Of a stretch of DNA of 64,000 bases, positions 50,274 to 59,637 are shown piece by piece. The position numbers and the translations under genes were made by a program. Within the stretch, counting starts at the first letter, position 1. Every line of letters begins with the position of its first letter. This stretch comes from Hyphomicrobiales bacterium (GTDB taxonomy: Bacteria; Pseudomonadota; Alphaproteobacteria; Rhizobiales; Beijerinckiaceae): contig JAIXSR010000153.1 of assembly GCA_027484605.1 (NCBI GenBank), positions 35,698 to 99,697 of the forward strand. The letters run 5' to 3'. The notes beneath the pieces were generated by a model, which saw only the letters and a list, made by a program, of their open reading frames with translations, did not search any database and was not told the DNA's origin.

Positions 50274-51587
50274 TCAGGCCGCCATCGCCCATTGGTCCGG
50301 GTTCTCGGCATGGCCGATCAGCGCGAGCCCCTGCGCGATGGATTCGAACTGGTCGGCCGCCGTGAGCCTGGCCTCGCCGAACCTCGCGGCGAAGAGCCGT
50401 TGCACCGCCGGCACGAAGGATGTGCCCCCGGTCAGGAAGACGCGCTCGATATCCGCCGGCTCGAGCCCGGCTTGCGTCAGAACCTGATCCACCGTCCGGT
50501 CGAGCCGCGCGAGATCCTCGGCGATCCACGCCTCGAAATCCGTCCGGCGGATGGTCGAGGCCAGTTCGAGCGCGCCATCGGCGAAGCGGAACTCGACCGC
50601 TTCCTCGCGCGAAAGCCCGACCTTGGCCGCCGAGACGGCCCGGTACAGCGCGAAGCCGAGATCATTCTCGACCAAGGCGATGAAATCCTCCAGCGGCCCG
50701 GGTTCGATGGCGGCGCGGGCCAGTTCGTGCAGCTCGCGCAGATCGGCGCTGCCCTTCATCAGGGCCAGCTCGTTCCAGCGAGCAAGGGTTCCATAGTAAT
50801 GGACGGGAACCGGCAGCACCTTGCCGAAGGAGCGGTAGAGGCCGCCCTTGCCCAGCCGCGGCGCGACCACATGGTCGACGATCCGCGCATCGAACGTGTC
50901 GCCGGCCACCCCGATCCCGGCATGCCCCAGCGGTTCCGCCCGCAGGGTTCCGCCGCGCCGGGAGAAGCGCATGACGGAGAAATCGCTGGTGCCGCCGCCG
51001 AAATCCGCCACCAGAACGGTGGCATCGCGGTCGATCTGGCGGGCAAAGGAAAACGCCGCGCCGACGGGCTCGTAGATGTAGCGCGGTGCCTTGGCACCGA
51101 GGCGGCCGAAGGCTTCACCATAGCGCTGCATGGCCAGCGCGTCATCGGGATTCCCGCCGGCAAAGCGCACTGGCCGGCCGATATGCACCCGGGCCGAGCC
51201 AAGGTCCAGATCGGGGCCGGCATGGCGAACCAGGGTGCGCAGGAACGTGGCCAGCAGATCCTCGAACCGGTAGCGCTGGCGGAAGATCGTCGTCTGCTGG
51301 AAGCTGCGGCTGGCGGCGAAGGTCTTGAAGGACTGGATGAAGCGCAACGCCGTCAGGCCTTCACGCATCTGCTCGAGGGCCCAGGGTCCTCCCTCGATGC
51401 TGGCCGGTACGCTGCTGCCGGGCCTGTCCTGCCAGAAGCAGAGCGCGGAGGCATAGACATCGTGGTCCAGCCCGTCATGGCGGAAACACAGGGTCCGTAC
51501 GGCATTGTCCGCGCTGGCCAGCGCGACCACCGTGTTGGACGTTCCGAAATCGATGCCGATCGAGACGGCGGGCTTGTCGCTCGGCAT
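50274..51587 (-). CDS. Hsp70-family ATPase-domain protein, YegD-like
   Basis: A 437-residue protein consisting of an Hsp70/actin-fold ATPase domain. It has the phosphate-1 motif 'VSIGIDFGTSNTVVALA', phosphate-2 'VLVADFGGGTSDFSVMRF' and 'RVFLTGGTSFVPAVQRLF' (adenosine motif). The C-terminal substrate-binding domain and lid of DnaK are absent, as in YegD. I start at ATG 51587; the longer frame is not conserved. No co-chaperone gene is near. Its function as a chaperone is uncertain. Confidence 0.88.
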   Translation of the reverse strand: MPSDKPAVSIGIDFGTSNTVVALASADNAVRTLCFRHDGLDHDVYASALCFWQDRPGSSVPASIEGGPWALEQMREGLTALRFIQSFKTFAASRSFQQTTIFRQRYRFEDLLATFLRTLVRHAGPDLDLGSARVHIGRPVRFAGGNPDDALAMQRYGEAFGRLGAKAPRYIYEPVGAAFSFARQIDRDATVLVADFGGGTSDFSVMRFSRRGGTLRAEPLGHAGIGVAGDTFDARIVDHVVAPRLGKGGLYRSFGKVLPVPVHYYGTLARWNELALMKGSADLRELHELARAAIEPGPLEDFIALVENDLGFALYRAVSAAKVGLSREEAVEFRFADGALELASTIRRTDFEAWIAEDLARLDRTVDQVLTQAGLEPADIERVFLTGGTSFVPAVQRLFAARFGEARLTAADQFESIAQGLALIGHAENPDQWAMAA

Positions 51588-51662
51588 GGGACGCTCGGGT
51601 TGATGGCGGGAGGCGCTGTCTATCGGCCCGGATGCACTCTGGCAAGCCGGTTTCATCCGGGC

Positions 51663-53381
51663 TCAGCCCTTGCGCTGCCCCTTGCGATGCGGCTTGGCAT
51701 GTTCCGGCCTGGCCTTTGCCAGCTCGGGCGTCCGGGTCCGGGGCGGCTGCTTCCGCTTCTGCCGCGGCGCGGGTTCGGCCAGCGGGCGGATCGCCACCTC
51801 GTCCGGCTTGGCTTTCGCCATGCGCCGCTCGAATTTCTCGGCGGCTTCGAGGCTGATCTCGACCTCGGTCGTACGGTCATGGATGCGGATGGCGCCGATC
51901 ATGTGCCGCTCGAGATTGCCCCGGCGCACGAGCATCTTGAGGATGCCCTTGGGCTCGGCCTTGTTCGCCCTTCCGATCGACAGTTCGAACCAGCGGCCGG
52001 CCATCGGGCCAGCAGCGGCATCAGCCGGCCTGCCCTTGCCCGGCGGGCGCGTTTCCTCGACGGGCAGCGGATCGATCTCCTCCGGCTCGGGCAGGCGCTG
52101 GCGGAAAACGCGGGCCAGGGCGGCGGCGACTTCCTTCGGCGAGCGCTTCGACAGGAAGGCCGAGGCCATTTCCCAGTCGAATTCGCTGAGATCCTGGAAC
52201 GCGCTCTCGTCGAGCAGCATCCTGTCCCGGTCAAGCTGGCGGATTTCATCCGCGCTCGGCAGACCCACCCAGCGCGGCTGGATGCCGCCCTCGGCGAAAA
52301 GCCGCTCGGCCTTGCGGCGCCGGCTCGGCGGCACCAGCATCACACTGATCCCCTTGCGACCGGCTCGGCCCGTCCGCCCCGAGCGATGCTGCAGAACCTC
52401 GGAATCGTGTGGCAGGTCGGCATGGATGACGAGGCCGAGATGCGGCAGGTCGATGCCGCGCGCCGCGACATCCGTGGCGATGCAGATGCGGGCGCGCCCG
52501 TCACGCAGGGCCTGTAGCGCCTGGTTCCGGTCATGCTGGCCGAGTTCGCCCGACAGGGTGACGGCCGCGAAGCCGCGTTCGGTCAACGTCGCATGGAGAT
52601 GCCGGACCGCATCGCGCGTGTTGCAGAAGACCAGCGTCGCCGGTGAATCGCTCTGCCGGAGAAGATTGACGACGCCATGCTCGATCGCATGCGGCCGGAC
52701 CATTGCCGCGCGATGTTCGATATCGGCATGGCCCGAAACATCGCTTGCCACCTCGATTCGGGCGGCATCCCGCTGGAAGCGGGTGGCCAGAGCCACGATG
52801 CCCTTTGGCAGGGTGGCAGAGAAGAGCAGGGTGCGCCTGCCCTCTGGCGTGGCGGCGAGAATGGTCTCGAGATCCTCGCGGAAGCCCAGATCGAGCATCT
52901 CGTCGGCCTCGTCCAGGACGATCGCGGCCAGGCTGGAGAGGTCAAGCGCGCGCCGCGTGAGATGGTCCACCAGCCGCCCCGGCGTGCCGACGACAATATG
53001 GACGCCTCGTTCGAGATGCTTGCGCTCCGCCCGGGCATCCATGCCGCCGACGCAGGAGGTGATGATCGCGCCGGCATCCTCGTAGAGCCAGCGCAATTCC
53101 CGCTGCACCTGCAGCGCCAGTTCGCGCGTCGGCGCGATGACGAGGGCCAGGGGCTTGCCGGCCGGCGGCAGGGATTCGCCCAGCAGCGCCGGCGCGATGC
53201 CCAGCCCGTAGGCAACGGTCTTGCCGGAGCCGGTCTTGGAGGAAACGAGCAGGTCCCGGCGGGTCAGGGCCGGATCAGCCACCGCTGCCTGGACCGGGGT
53301 CAGGCTCGTATAGCCCTTCCGCGCGAGGGCTGCTGCCAGGAACGGATGCAGCGCATGGGGCAGGGCGGGGGAATCGGACAT
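51663..53381 (-). CDS. DEAD-box RNA helicase with DbpA-type RNA-binding domain
   Basis: A 572-residue helicase. Q-motif 'YTSLTPVQAAV', motif I 'SSKTGSGKT', Ia 'PTRELALQV', II 'VLDEADEML', III 'FSATLP' and VI 'HRSGRTGRAGRKG' are all present. A DbpA-like RNA-binding domain ('WFELSIGRANKAEPKGILKM') lies near residues 450-515, then a basic Lys/Arg/Pro tail. It probably acts in ribosome assembly or RNA decay. The ATG at 53381 starts the conserved part, but no good ribosome site precedes it, so the start is less sure. Confidence 0.88.
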   Translation of the reverse strand: MSDSPALPHALHPFLAAALARKGYTSLTPVQAAVADPALTRRDLLVSSKTGSGKTVAYGLGIAPALLGESLPPAGKPLALVIAPTRELALQVQRELRWLYEDAGAIITSCVGGMDARAERKHLERGVHIVVGTPGRLVDHLTRRALDLSSLAAIVLDEADEMLDLGFREDLETILAATPEGRRTLLFSATLPKGIVALATRFQRDAARIEVASDVSGHADIEHRAAMVRPHAIEHGVVNLLRQSDSPATLVFCNTRDAVRHLHATLTERGFAAVTLSGELGQHDRNQALQALRDGRARICIATDVAARGIDLPHLGLVIHADLPHDSEVLQHRSGRTGRAGRKGISVMLVPPSRRRKAERLFAEGGIQPRWVGLPSADEIRQLDRDRMLLDESAFQDLSEFDWEMASAFLSKRSPKEVAAALARVFRQRLPEPEEIDPLPVEETRPPGKGRPADAAAGPMAGRWFELSIGRANKAEPKGILKMLVRRGNLERHMIGAIRIHDRTTEVEISLEAAEKFERRMAKAKPDEVAIRPLAEPAPRQKRKQPPRTRTPELAKARPEHAKPHRKGQRKG

Positions 53382-53640
53382 CGAGGAGGCATTCTTGGTT
53401 CGCGGCGCGACGATCGCGCAACCGGCACGGGGCCAGAGCGAGCCCCTTAGCAGGTCTCGGCCGGTCAGGGCAGAGTTCTTTTCCGATGGCAGCGCTGCAG
53501 AAAACGCGACGGATCTTGTGCCCTGCCTTTTTCGCTCCGGTGATTGGCCTGCCATCCGAGTTCGCGCATAGTCCCGGCATCAGGACAGGACCGGCGAGGC
53601 GCGAATGCGCCGAACGCCGTCAGGAGCAGGAGGACTATCC

Positions 53641-54471
53641 ATGACAACGCGCATCGCGCTGTTCGGCGCCGGGGGCAAGATGGGCGTGCGCCTGTCGACC
53701 AATCTCGTGGGCTCGCCCTTCGAGGTCCGCCATGTCGAACCCAGCCCGGCCGGCCAGCAACGGCTCCGGGATGCGCTTGGCCTCGAGACGGTTCCTGCCG
53801 ATCAGGCCATCGATGGCGCCGAGGTCGTGATCCTCGCCGTGCCCGATACGCTGATCGGGCGTGTTGCGCGCGAGATCACGCCGCTTTTGCGTCCGGGGAC
53901 CATGGTGATCGTGCTCGATGCCGCCGCGCCCTATGCCGGTCATCTGCCGGAAAACCCCGACCTGACCTATTTCGTCACCCATCCCTGTCACCCCGTGATC
54001 TTCGATGCGGCGGTGCACGGGCCCGGCAAGCCCGACTATTTCGGCGGTGTCAGCGCGCCGCAATCGATCGTCTGCGCGCTCATGCAAGGCCCCGAAGAGG
54101 CTTATGCGCTGGGCGAGGCCGTGGCCCGGACGATCTACAAGCCGATCGTGAAATCCTACCGGGTCACGGTTGAGCAGATGGCGCTGCTCGAGCCCGGCCT
54201 GTCCGAGACGGTCTGCGCCACCCTGCTCGACGTGATGCGCGAGGCGATGGACGAGGTGGTGCGCCGTGGCGTGCCACCGGATTGCGCACGGGATTTCCTG
54301 CTCGGCCACATGACCATCCTCGCCGCCGTGACGTTCAGGCAGATCGAGGGCCAGTTCTCCGATGCCTGCAACAAGGCGATCACCTTCGGCAAGCCGCGCC
54401 TCATGCGGGAGGACTGGCTCAAGGTGTTCGAGCAGGACGAGATCGCCGAGAGCATCCGCCGGATCACCTGA
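53641..54471 (+). CDS. NAD-binding oxidoreductase with phosphogluconate-dehydrogenase-like C-terminal domain (ApnO-like)
   Basis: A 276-residue protein. The Rossmann motif is 'RIALFGAGGKMGVRL' (residues 4-18), then 'DGAEVVILAVPDTLIGRVAR' and 'FVTHPCHPVIFD'. The second half is the PGDH_C-type helical domain. This family includes D-apionate oxidoisomerase ApnO, but also uncharacterised semialdehyde or sugar-acid enzymes. AGGAGG precedes the ATG. It stands alone, divergent from the helicase and convergent with the amidase, so its pathway is not evident from context. Confidence 0.72.
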   Translation: MTTRIALFGAGGKMGVRLSTNLVGSPFEVRHVEPSPAGQQRLRDALGLETVPADQAIDGAEVVILAVPDTLIGRVAREITPLLRPGTMVIVLDAAAPYAGHLPENPDLTYFVTHPCHPVIFDAAVHGPGKPDYFGGVSAPQSIVCALMQGPEEAYALGEAVARTIYKPIVKSYRVTVEQMALLEPGLSETVCATLLDVMREAMDEVVRRGVPPDCARDFLLGHMTILAAVTFRQIEGQFSDACNKAITFGKPRLMREDWLKVFEQDEIAESIRRIT

Positions 54472-54493
54472 GGGCAGGCGCCCGGCCTTGCCG

Positions 54494-55885
54494 CTACGGC
54501 GCGATGCGGGCCTCGCAGATTCCCTCGCGTTCGAGATGGCGGGCGACACGCAGGACGAGGTCATCCCGCCCCGCCGCCGCGATCACCTGCACACCGATCG
54601 GCATGCCCCTGTCGGGCCAGACCGGCACGGCCGCGACCGGCAGCCCGATGAAGGAGATCGGCTGGGTGAAGATGCCGAGATTGGCACGGACCGGCAGGTC
54701 CTGACCATCAACGGTGAAGACCTGCTGGTCGACAAGCGGCGCGGAAACCGGGGTTGCCGGCGCGATCAGGATGTCGACCTGCCGGAACAGCTCGGCTACC
54801 GCTTCCTTGTACCACGCCCTGAAGACCTGCGCCCGGTGATACCAGGCGCCGGGCAGCATCGCCCCGGCCAGCAGGCGGTCGCGCACTTCCGGGTCGAAAT
54901 CGCCGACGCGCTTGCGCAGCCTTTCCTGATGCAGGGCGGCGCCCTCGGTCATTGTCATCACGAAGGCGGCTGCCCGTGCGCGCTGCGCCTCGGGGATCTC
55001 CACCATGCGTGTTGCCCCGAGCGCGCCGGCGACGGTCTCCACCGCCTCCAGCGCCTCGGGTGAAGCCATCCGGCCGAAATAGCCGCCCGCCCTTGCGATC
55101 CGCAGGCCTGCAATGCCGGTCTCGATCTCCGGGACCAAAGGTGCGGACGAACCACCCCAGCAGGCCGGATCCCGCGGGTCCGGCCCGCGCATCGCGTCAT
55201 GGACATGGGCGAGATCCTCGACGCTGCGGGCCAGCGGGCCGACATGGTCGAGGCTTGTCACGAACGGGAAGCTGCCCCCCCGGGACAAGGCACCATAGGT
55301 CGGCTTCAGGCCGAACAGGCCGCAGAGCGAGGACGGCACACGGATCGAACCATTCGTGTCCGAGCCGAGCGCAACCGGGGCCATGCCGGCCGCGACGCAG
55401 CCACCTGATCCGCCGGACGAGCCGCCGGTCATCCTCTCCGGATCATGCGGGTTTCGTGAATGGCCATCATGGGCGTTTCGCCCTGTGAAATCATAGGCAT
55501 ATTCGCCCATGTTCAAGCCACCCAGCAAGATCGCGCCGGCCGCTTCCAGCCGCGTGATGGCGGTGGCATCGGTTTCGCTGGGCGGGCGGTCGCGGTTGAT
55601 CTTCGACCCGGCCCGCGTCGGCAGGTTGGCGATGTCGAACAGGTTCTTGACCGCGAAAGGCATGCCGGCCAGCGGTGGCAGCGTCTCGCCGCGCCGCCAC
55701 CGGGCATCGATCCGCTCTGCTGCGGCGAGGGCCCGCCCGGCGGTGATGTCGGTATAGGCCTTCAGCCGCGGATTATGGGCCTCGATCCGGTCGAGATGCT
55801 GCTCGATCACCGATCGTGCGGTAACCTCGCCCTGACGCACGGCCCTGGCGATGCGTGTGCCGCTTTCATGGGTCCAGTTCGTCAT
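54494..55885 (-). CDS. Amidase-signature hydrolase, AtzE-like
   Basis: A 463-residue amidase-signature enzyme. The catalytic Lys is in 'MPFAVKNLFDIANLPTRAGS'. The glycine/serine motif is 'MTGGSSGGSGGCVAAGMAPV', and the Ser-cis-Ser region continues to 'LGSDTNGSIRVPSSLCGLFG'. It overlaps by ATGA a very short upstream gene resembling AtzG, and AtzE needs AtzG as partner. That makes a 1-carboxybiuret hydrolase-type role likely. The barbiturase/AtzD-like and biuret-hydrolase-like genes nearby support this reading. Confidence 0.85.
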   Translation of the reverse strand: MTNWTHESGTRIARAVRQGEVTARSVIEQHLDRIEAHNPRLKAYTDITAGRALAAAERIDARWRRGETLPPLAGMPFAVKNLFDIANLPTRAGSKINRDRPPSETDATAITRLEAAGAILLGGLNMGEYAYDFTGRNAHDGHSRNPHDPERMTGGSSGGSGGCVAAGMAPVALGSDTNGSIRVPSSLCGLFGLKPTYGALSRGGSFPFVTSLDHVGPLARSVEDLAHVHDAMRGPDPRDPACWGGSSAPLVPEIETGIAGLRIARAGGYFGRMASPEALEAVETVAGALGATRMVEIPEAQRARAAAFVMTMTEGAALHQERLRKRVGDFDPEVRDRLLAGAMLPGAWYHRAQVFRAWYKEAVAELFRQVDILIAPATPVSAPLVDQQVFTVDGQDLPVRANLGIFTQPISFIGLPVAAVPVWPDRGMPIGVQVIAAAGRDDLVLRVARHLEREGICEARIAP

Positions 55886-56097
55886 GGCTGCGCCACGAAA
55901 CTTGGCCGAGGGTCAAAGACCGGCGCGGGCTCCAGCGTATCCGGCAGCGGAAAATCGACAAAGCCGGGGGCAAGCCGGTAGGCCAGCGCCAGATTCATGG
56001 CAACGGCGGCCAGGTTGGCCGCATCCACGGGCAGACCGAGTACCTTGGCAAGGCTCGCCGCGAGGGCTTCGAAATCGGGGGGATCCGACGGGTTCAC
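55882..56097 (-). CDS. Small AtzG-like (DUF4089) partner of the amidase
   Basis: About 71 residues from GTG 56097, which has AGGAG six bases upstream. The pattern 'LAASLAKVLGLPVDAANLAA', then 'VAMNLALAYRLAPGFVDFPL', is that of DUF4089/AtzG proteins: two helices rich in Ala/Leu and a short 'E-P-A-P-V-F' tail. AtzG forms a structural complex with AtzE and resembles GatC in principle. The frame continues further upstream, but that part is not family-like. Confidence 0.75.
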   Translation of the reverse strand: MNPSDPPDFEALAASLAKVLGLPVDAANLAAVAMNLALAYRLAPGFVDFPLPDTLEPAPVFDPRPSFVAQP

Positions 56098-56414
56098 GCG
56101 GCGCTCCTGAAGGCAAGAAGGGGTGGGCAGGCTGCACAAAAGACGAGCAAGCGCCATGCCATGATCGTGCCGCCATCCCCCGGGCGAATTTCGTCGCAAC
56201 ACGATCTCCGAGTCCGTCCCGGCTTTGCCTTGGTCAAGGGCGATTGATGCAACCCGCGTCAGTTCCGTCTAATAAATAGGCAGATGCGCATGGTTGTATG
56301 CAATTGTTGCCGCGCGGACCCGGTTCCTGCCGCCCGGATCGCATGGCATGGCCGTTGCTTGAAGCTGTCCTGCGCCTGTTCGATCAGGCCAGAAACTCGC
56401 TTCAGGAGCCTCGC
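56098..56414. promoter_or_regulatory. Divergent control region between amidase and BMP-transporter operons
   Basis: A 317-base non-coding gap between divergent operons. TTGTATGCAA at 56294-56303 is close to the TTGTATACAA palindrome typical of GntR-type operators, but no GntR gene is in the window. An AT-rich patch at about 56262-56282 could hold a promoter. I see no other firm element. Confidence 0.35.
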
Positions 56415-57527
56415 ATGACCTTCGACCTTCTGTCCCGCCGCTCCCTGCTCAAAGGCACGGCTGCCGGCGTCGCCGCCGCCTCCTTCGGCTTCCCGGGTGC
56501 GCTTCGTGCCGCGACCAATGTCACGATCGGCATCGTCTATGTCGGCCCCAAGGATGATTTCGGGTGGAACCAGGCCCATGCCGTCTCGATCGGTGCGCTG
56601 AAGGCGACGCCGGGTGTCAAGATCATCGAGGAAGAGAATGTCCCCGAGACGGCTGCCGTGGCCAAGTCCATGGAATCCATGATCAATCTCGAGGGTGCCA
56701 ATCTGATCCTCGCCACCTCTTTCGGCTATTTCAACCCCTTTATGGTCGATGTCGCCAAGAAGTACTCCAAGGTGACCCTGCGTCATGCCGCGCCGCTCTG
56801 GGAGAAGGGCAAGCATCCGGACAATGCCGGCAGCTATTTCGGCTACCTCGATCAGGCTCATTTCGTGAATGGCGTCGCGGCTGGCCTTTCGACCAAGTCG
56901 AACAAGATCGGCTTCGTCGCCGCCAAGCCGATCTCCAGCGTCCTGCGCAATATCAATTCGGTTCTGTGGGGCGCGCGTTCGGTCAACCCCAATGCCACCG
57001 TGCAGGTGATCTTCACGGGTGACTGGGCTCTTCCGGTGCGCGAGGCGGAAGCCGCCAATGCGCTGATCGGCGCGGGCTGCGATGTCCTGACCTGCCATGT
57101 CGACAGCCCGAAAGTGGTGATCGAGACGGCCGAGCGCCGCGGCATCAAGAGCCTCGGCCACAATGCCAGCCAGGCTTCGCTCGCGCCGAAGGGGTTCATC
57201 ACCGGCGCTGAATACAAATGGGAGACGATCTACAAGATCTTCGCCGATGCCATCGCCAAGGGTCAGCCTGTGCCGAATGTGGTCTTCGGCGGCTATGACA
57301 AGGATATGGTCCGCAACACGGCCTTCGGGGCCGGCGCGGATGCCGCGGCCCGCAAGGCGGCCGAGGCAGCCATTGCCGATCTCAAGGCCAACAAGCCGAT
57401 CCTCAAGGGCCCGGTGAAGGACAACAAGGGCAATGTGGTCCTGCCCAATGCCAGCTATGACAATTTCGACCGCGTTCTCGACGGGATGAACTTCCTCGCC
57501 GACGGCGTCGTCGGCTCCATCACCTGA
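56415..57527 (+). CDS. BMP-family (nucleoside-type) ABC transporter substrate-binding protein
   Basis: A 370-residue receptor. A Tat signal 'LSRRSLLKGTAAGVAAASFG' precedes the mature start near 'ATNVTIGIVYVGPKDDFGWN'. The body is the BMP/Med fold ('EGANLILATSFGYFNPF', 'HVDSPKVVIETAERRG', 'GFITGAEYKWETIYKI'). Members carry nucleosides, purines or related bases. CAGGAG six bases before the ATG sets the start. It begins a seven-gene operon that includes both permeases, the ATPase and three hydrolases. Confidence 0.92.
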   Translation: MTFDLLSRRSLLKGTAAGVAAASFGFPGALRAATNVTIGIVYVGPKDDFGWNQAHAVSIGALKATPGVKIIEEENVPETAAVAKSMESMINLEGANLILATSFGYFNPFMVDVAKKYSKVTLRHAAPLWEKGKHPDNAGSYFGYLDQAHFVNGVAAGLSTKSNKIGFVAAKPISSVLRNINSVLWGARSVNPNATVQVIFTGDWALPVREAEAANALIGAGCDVLTCHVDSPKVVIETAERRGIKSLGHNASQASLAPKGFITGAEYKWETIYKIFADAIAKGQPVPNVVFGGYDKDMVRNTAFGAGADAAARKAAEAAIADLKANKPILKGPVKDNKGNVVLPNASYDNFDRVLDGMNFLADGVVGSIT

Positions 57528-57541
57528 ACGCTAGCAGGGGA

Positions 57542-57567
57542 GGCCCGGCCGGCCCTGCGGCCGGGCC
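57542..57567 (+). terminator. Intra-operon hairpin after the BMP receptor gene
   Basis: A perfect 10-bp stem (57542-57551 with 57558-57567) and a 6-base loop lie in the 44-base gap between the receptor and the first permease. No T-run follows. Its position matches the hairpins after the receptor genes at 150 and 15557. Confidence 0.6.
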
Positions 57568-57571
57568 CGTC

Positions 57572-58696
57572 ATGATGGCTGCTGACTCGGCTTCTCTTCC
57601 TTCCGCGCCGCCGGCCGGGGCTTCCCGCGCCCGGGCCCTGCTCTGGCTTGGCCATGCCGAGGCTCTCGCCATTCCGTTGCTGGCGCTGCTGGTATCGGCG
57701 CTGCTGTTCTCGGTCTTCCTGCTCATGCTCGGGAAATCGCCGGTCCAGTTCTTCCAGCTGGTCTGGCTCGGCGGGTTCGGCACCGCCTTTTCCTGGTCCA
57801 ACACCCTGCTGCGCGCCGCCCCGCTGATGCTCACCGCGCTGGCCGTGGCCATTCCGGCCCGCCTCGGCATGACGATGATCGGCGCGGAAGGCGCGCTGGT
57901 TCTCGGTGGCTTCTCGGCAGCGGCCATCGCCCTGCCGATGATCGGCATAGCCAATCCCTGGCTGATGAATGCGGCCATGATGCTGGCCGCCATCGCGGTC
58001 GGCGGTCTCTGGACCGGGCTTGCTGGCAGCCTGCGGCGCTATCGCGGCGTCAACGAGACGATCTCGACGCTGCTGCTGTCCTATATCGCCATCGCGATCA
58101 TGAATTTTTTCGTCGAGGGCGCCCTGCGGGATCCGGCCGATCCGAACAAGCCCTCCACCCGGAATATCGGCGCCGAAGCGATGATCGGGAAGATTCCCGG
58201 CATCGATGTCCATTGGGGCCTCGCCTTTGCCGTCGGAGCCTGCATCCTCCTCTATGTGCTGATGCTCCGCACCACTTTCGGCTTTGCCTGCGCCGTGGCC
58301 GGCGGCAATCCGCGCGCAGCTCTCGCGCAGGGCCTGCCGGTCGGGCGGCTTGTGGTGATCGCCTCGATGATTGCCGGCGCCTGTGCCGGTCTCGCAGGTT
58401 TCTTCGAAGTCGCTGCCGTGCACGGCAAGGCCAATGCCTCGCTGGCGGCCGGCTATGGCTTCACCGGCATCCTCGTCGCTTTCCTGGCCCGCCATCATCC
58501 GCTGGCGATCATCCCGGTCGCCATCCTGTTCGGCGGGATTGCCGCCGCCGGAGGCATCATCCAGCGCCGGATGGGCCTGCCCGATGCCTCGGTCCTGCTG
58601 CTGCAGGGCCTGTGCTTCGTGGTGCTGCTGGCCAGCGAGACGCTCTATGGCCGGCTGCGCCTCTTCAACCCCGCCTTGCGAACGGAGCGCACCTGA
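57572..58696 (+). CDS. ABC transporter permease, nucleoside (YufP/NupP) type
   Basis: A 374-residue inner-membrane permease of the BPD_transp_2 family, with 9-10 hydrophobic segments. It contains 'RAAPLMLTALAVAIPARLGM', 'MIGAEGALVLGGFSAAAIAL' and 'RRYRGVNETISTLLLSYIAI', typical of BMP-type importers. It pairs with the second permease, whose ATG overlaps its stop by one base (TGATG). Confidence 0.92.
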   Translation: MMAADSASLPSAPPAGASRARALLWLGHAEALAIPLLALLVSALLFSVFLLMLGKSPVQFFQLVWLGGFGTAFSWSNTLLRAAPLMLTALAVAIPARLGMTMIGAEGALVLGGFSAAAIALPMIGIANPWLMNAAMMLAAIAVGGLWTGLAGSLRRYRGVNETISTLLLSYIAIAIMNFFVEGALRDPADPNKPSTRNIGAEAMIGKIPGIDVHWGLAFAVGACILLYVLMLRTTFGFACAVAGGNPRAALAQGLPVGRLVVIASMIAGACAGLAGFFEVAAVHGKANASLAAGYGFTGILVAFLARHHPLAIIPVAILFGGIAAAGGIIQRRMGLPDASVLLLQGLCFVVLLASETLYGRLRLFNPALRTERT

Positions 58697-59619
58697 TGGA
58701 ACCCGGTTCCGCCTTCTTCATGGTGCTGATGGCGATGATCGGCGGGGCGATCCGCGTCTCCACGCCGTTCCTGTTCGTCGCGCTCGGCGAGATGATCACT
58801 GAACGGGCAGGGCGGATCAATCTCGGCCTGGAAGGCACGCTGGTGCTGGGTGCGATGAGCGCCTATGCCACCTCCTACCAGACCGGCTCGCCCTGGCTCG
58901 GCGTGCTGGTGGCGGGTCTCGCCGGGATGGGCATGGGCATGCTCCATGCCACGATCTGCCGGCTGCCCAAGGTCAATGACATCGCGGTCGGCATCGCACT
59001 GATGCTGTTCGGCACGGGCATCGCGTTCTTCTTCGGCAAGCCCTATATCCAGCCGAGCGCCCCGCGCCTGCCCTCCATTCCGCTGGGGGGCTGGTCAGAC
59101 AACCCGCAGGTTGTCGAGGCGCTGAAGATCAATCCGCTTTTCATCATCGGCATCGCGCTCGCCTTCTTCCTGGCCTGGGCCCTGAAGAACACGCGCGCGG
59201 GCCTGATCCTTCGCGTCACGGGCGACAGCGAGGTCGCGGCACGGGCCCTTGGCCATTCCGTCGGGCTGGTCCGCCTTGCCGCAACCGGTTTCGGCGGGTT
59301 CCTCGCGGGGGTCGGCGGGGCCTTCCTCTCGCTCTATTATCCCGGCAGCTGGAACGAGGGCCTATCTTCCGGGCAGGGCCTCATGGCGGTGGCGCTGGTG
59401 ATCTTCGCCCGCTGGCACCCGATCCGCTGCATGCTCGCCGCCTTGCTGTTCGGCGCCGCCGGCGCCATCGGGCCTGCCCTGCAATCGATCGGGATCACGC
59501 AAGGCTACTATTTCTTCAACGCCGCGCCCTACATCCTCACGCTGTTCCTGATGATCGGTTCTGCCGGTTCGAAGAAGGCGTTGCGGGATGCGCCGGGCGA
59601 GTTGTCGCTCACCCGCTAG
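58696..59619 (+). CDS. ABC transporter permease, nucleoside (YufQ/NupQ) type
   Basis: A 307-residue BPD_transp_2 permease. The hallmark 'LFVALGEMITERAGRINLGL', then 'EGTLVLGAMSAYATSY', is present, and 'ALGHSVGLVRLAATGFGGFL' forms the ATPase-contact loop. It makes the heterodimeric channel with the preceding permease. Confidence 0.92.
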   Translation: MEPGSAFFMVLMAMIGGAIRVSTPFLFVALGEMITERAGRINLGLEGTLVLGAMSAYATSYQTGSPWLGVLVAGLAGMGMGMLHATICRLPKVNDIAVGIALMLFGTGIAFFFGKPYIQPSAPRLPSIPLGGWSDNPQVVEALKINPLFIIGIALAFFLAWALKNTRAGLILRVTGDSEVAARALGHSVGLVRLAATGFGGFLAGVGGAFLSLYYPGSWNEGLSSGQGLMAVALVIFARWHPIRCMLAALLFGAAGAIGPALQSIGITQGYYFFNAAPYILTLFLMIGSAGSKKALRDAPGELSLTR

Positions 59620-59637
59620 GGCATCGCAGGAGCCTCC

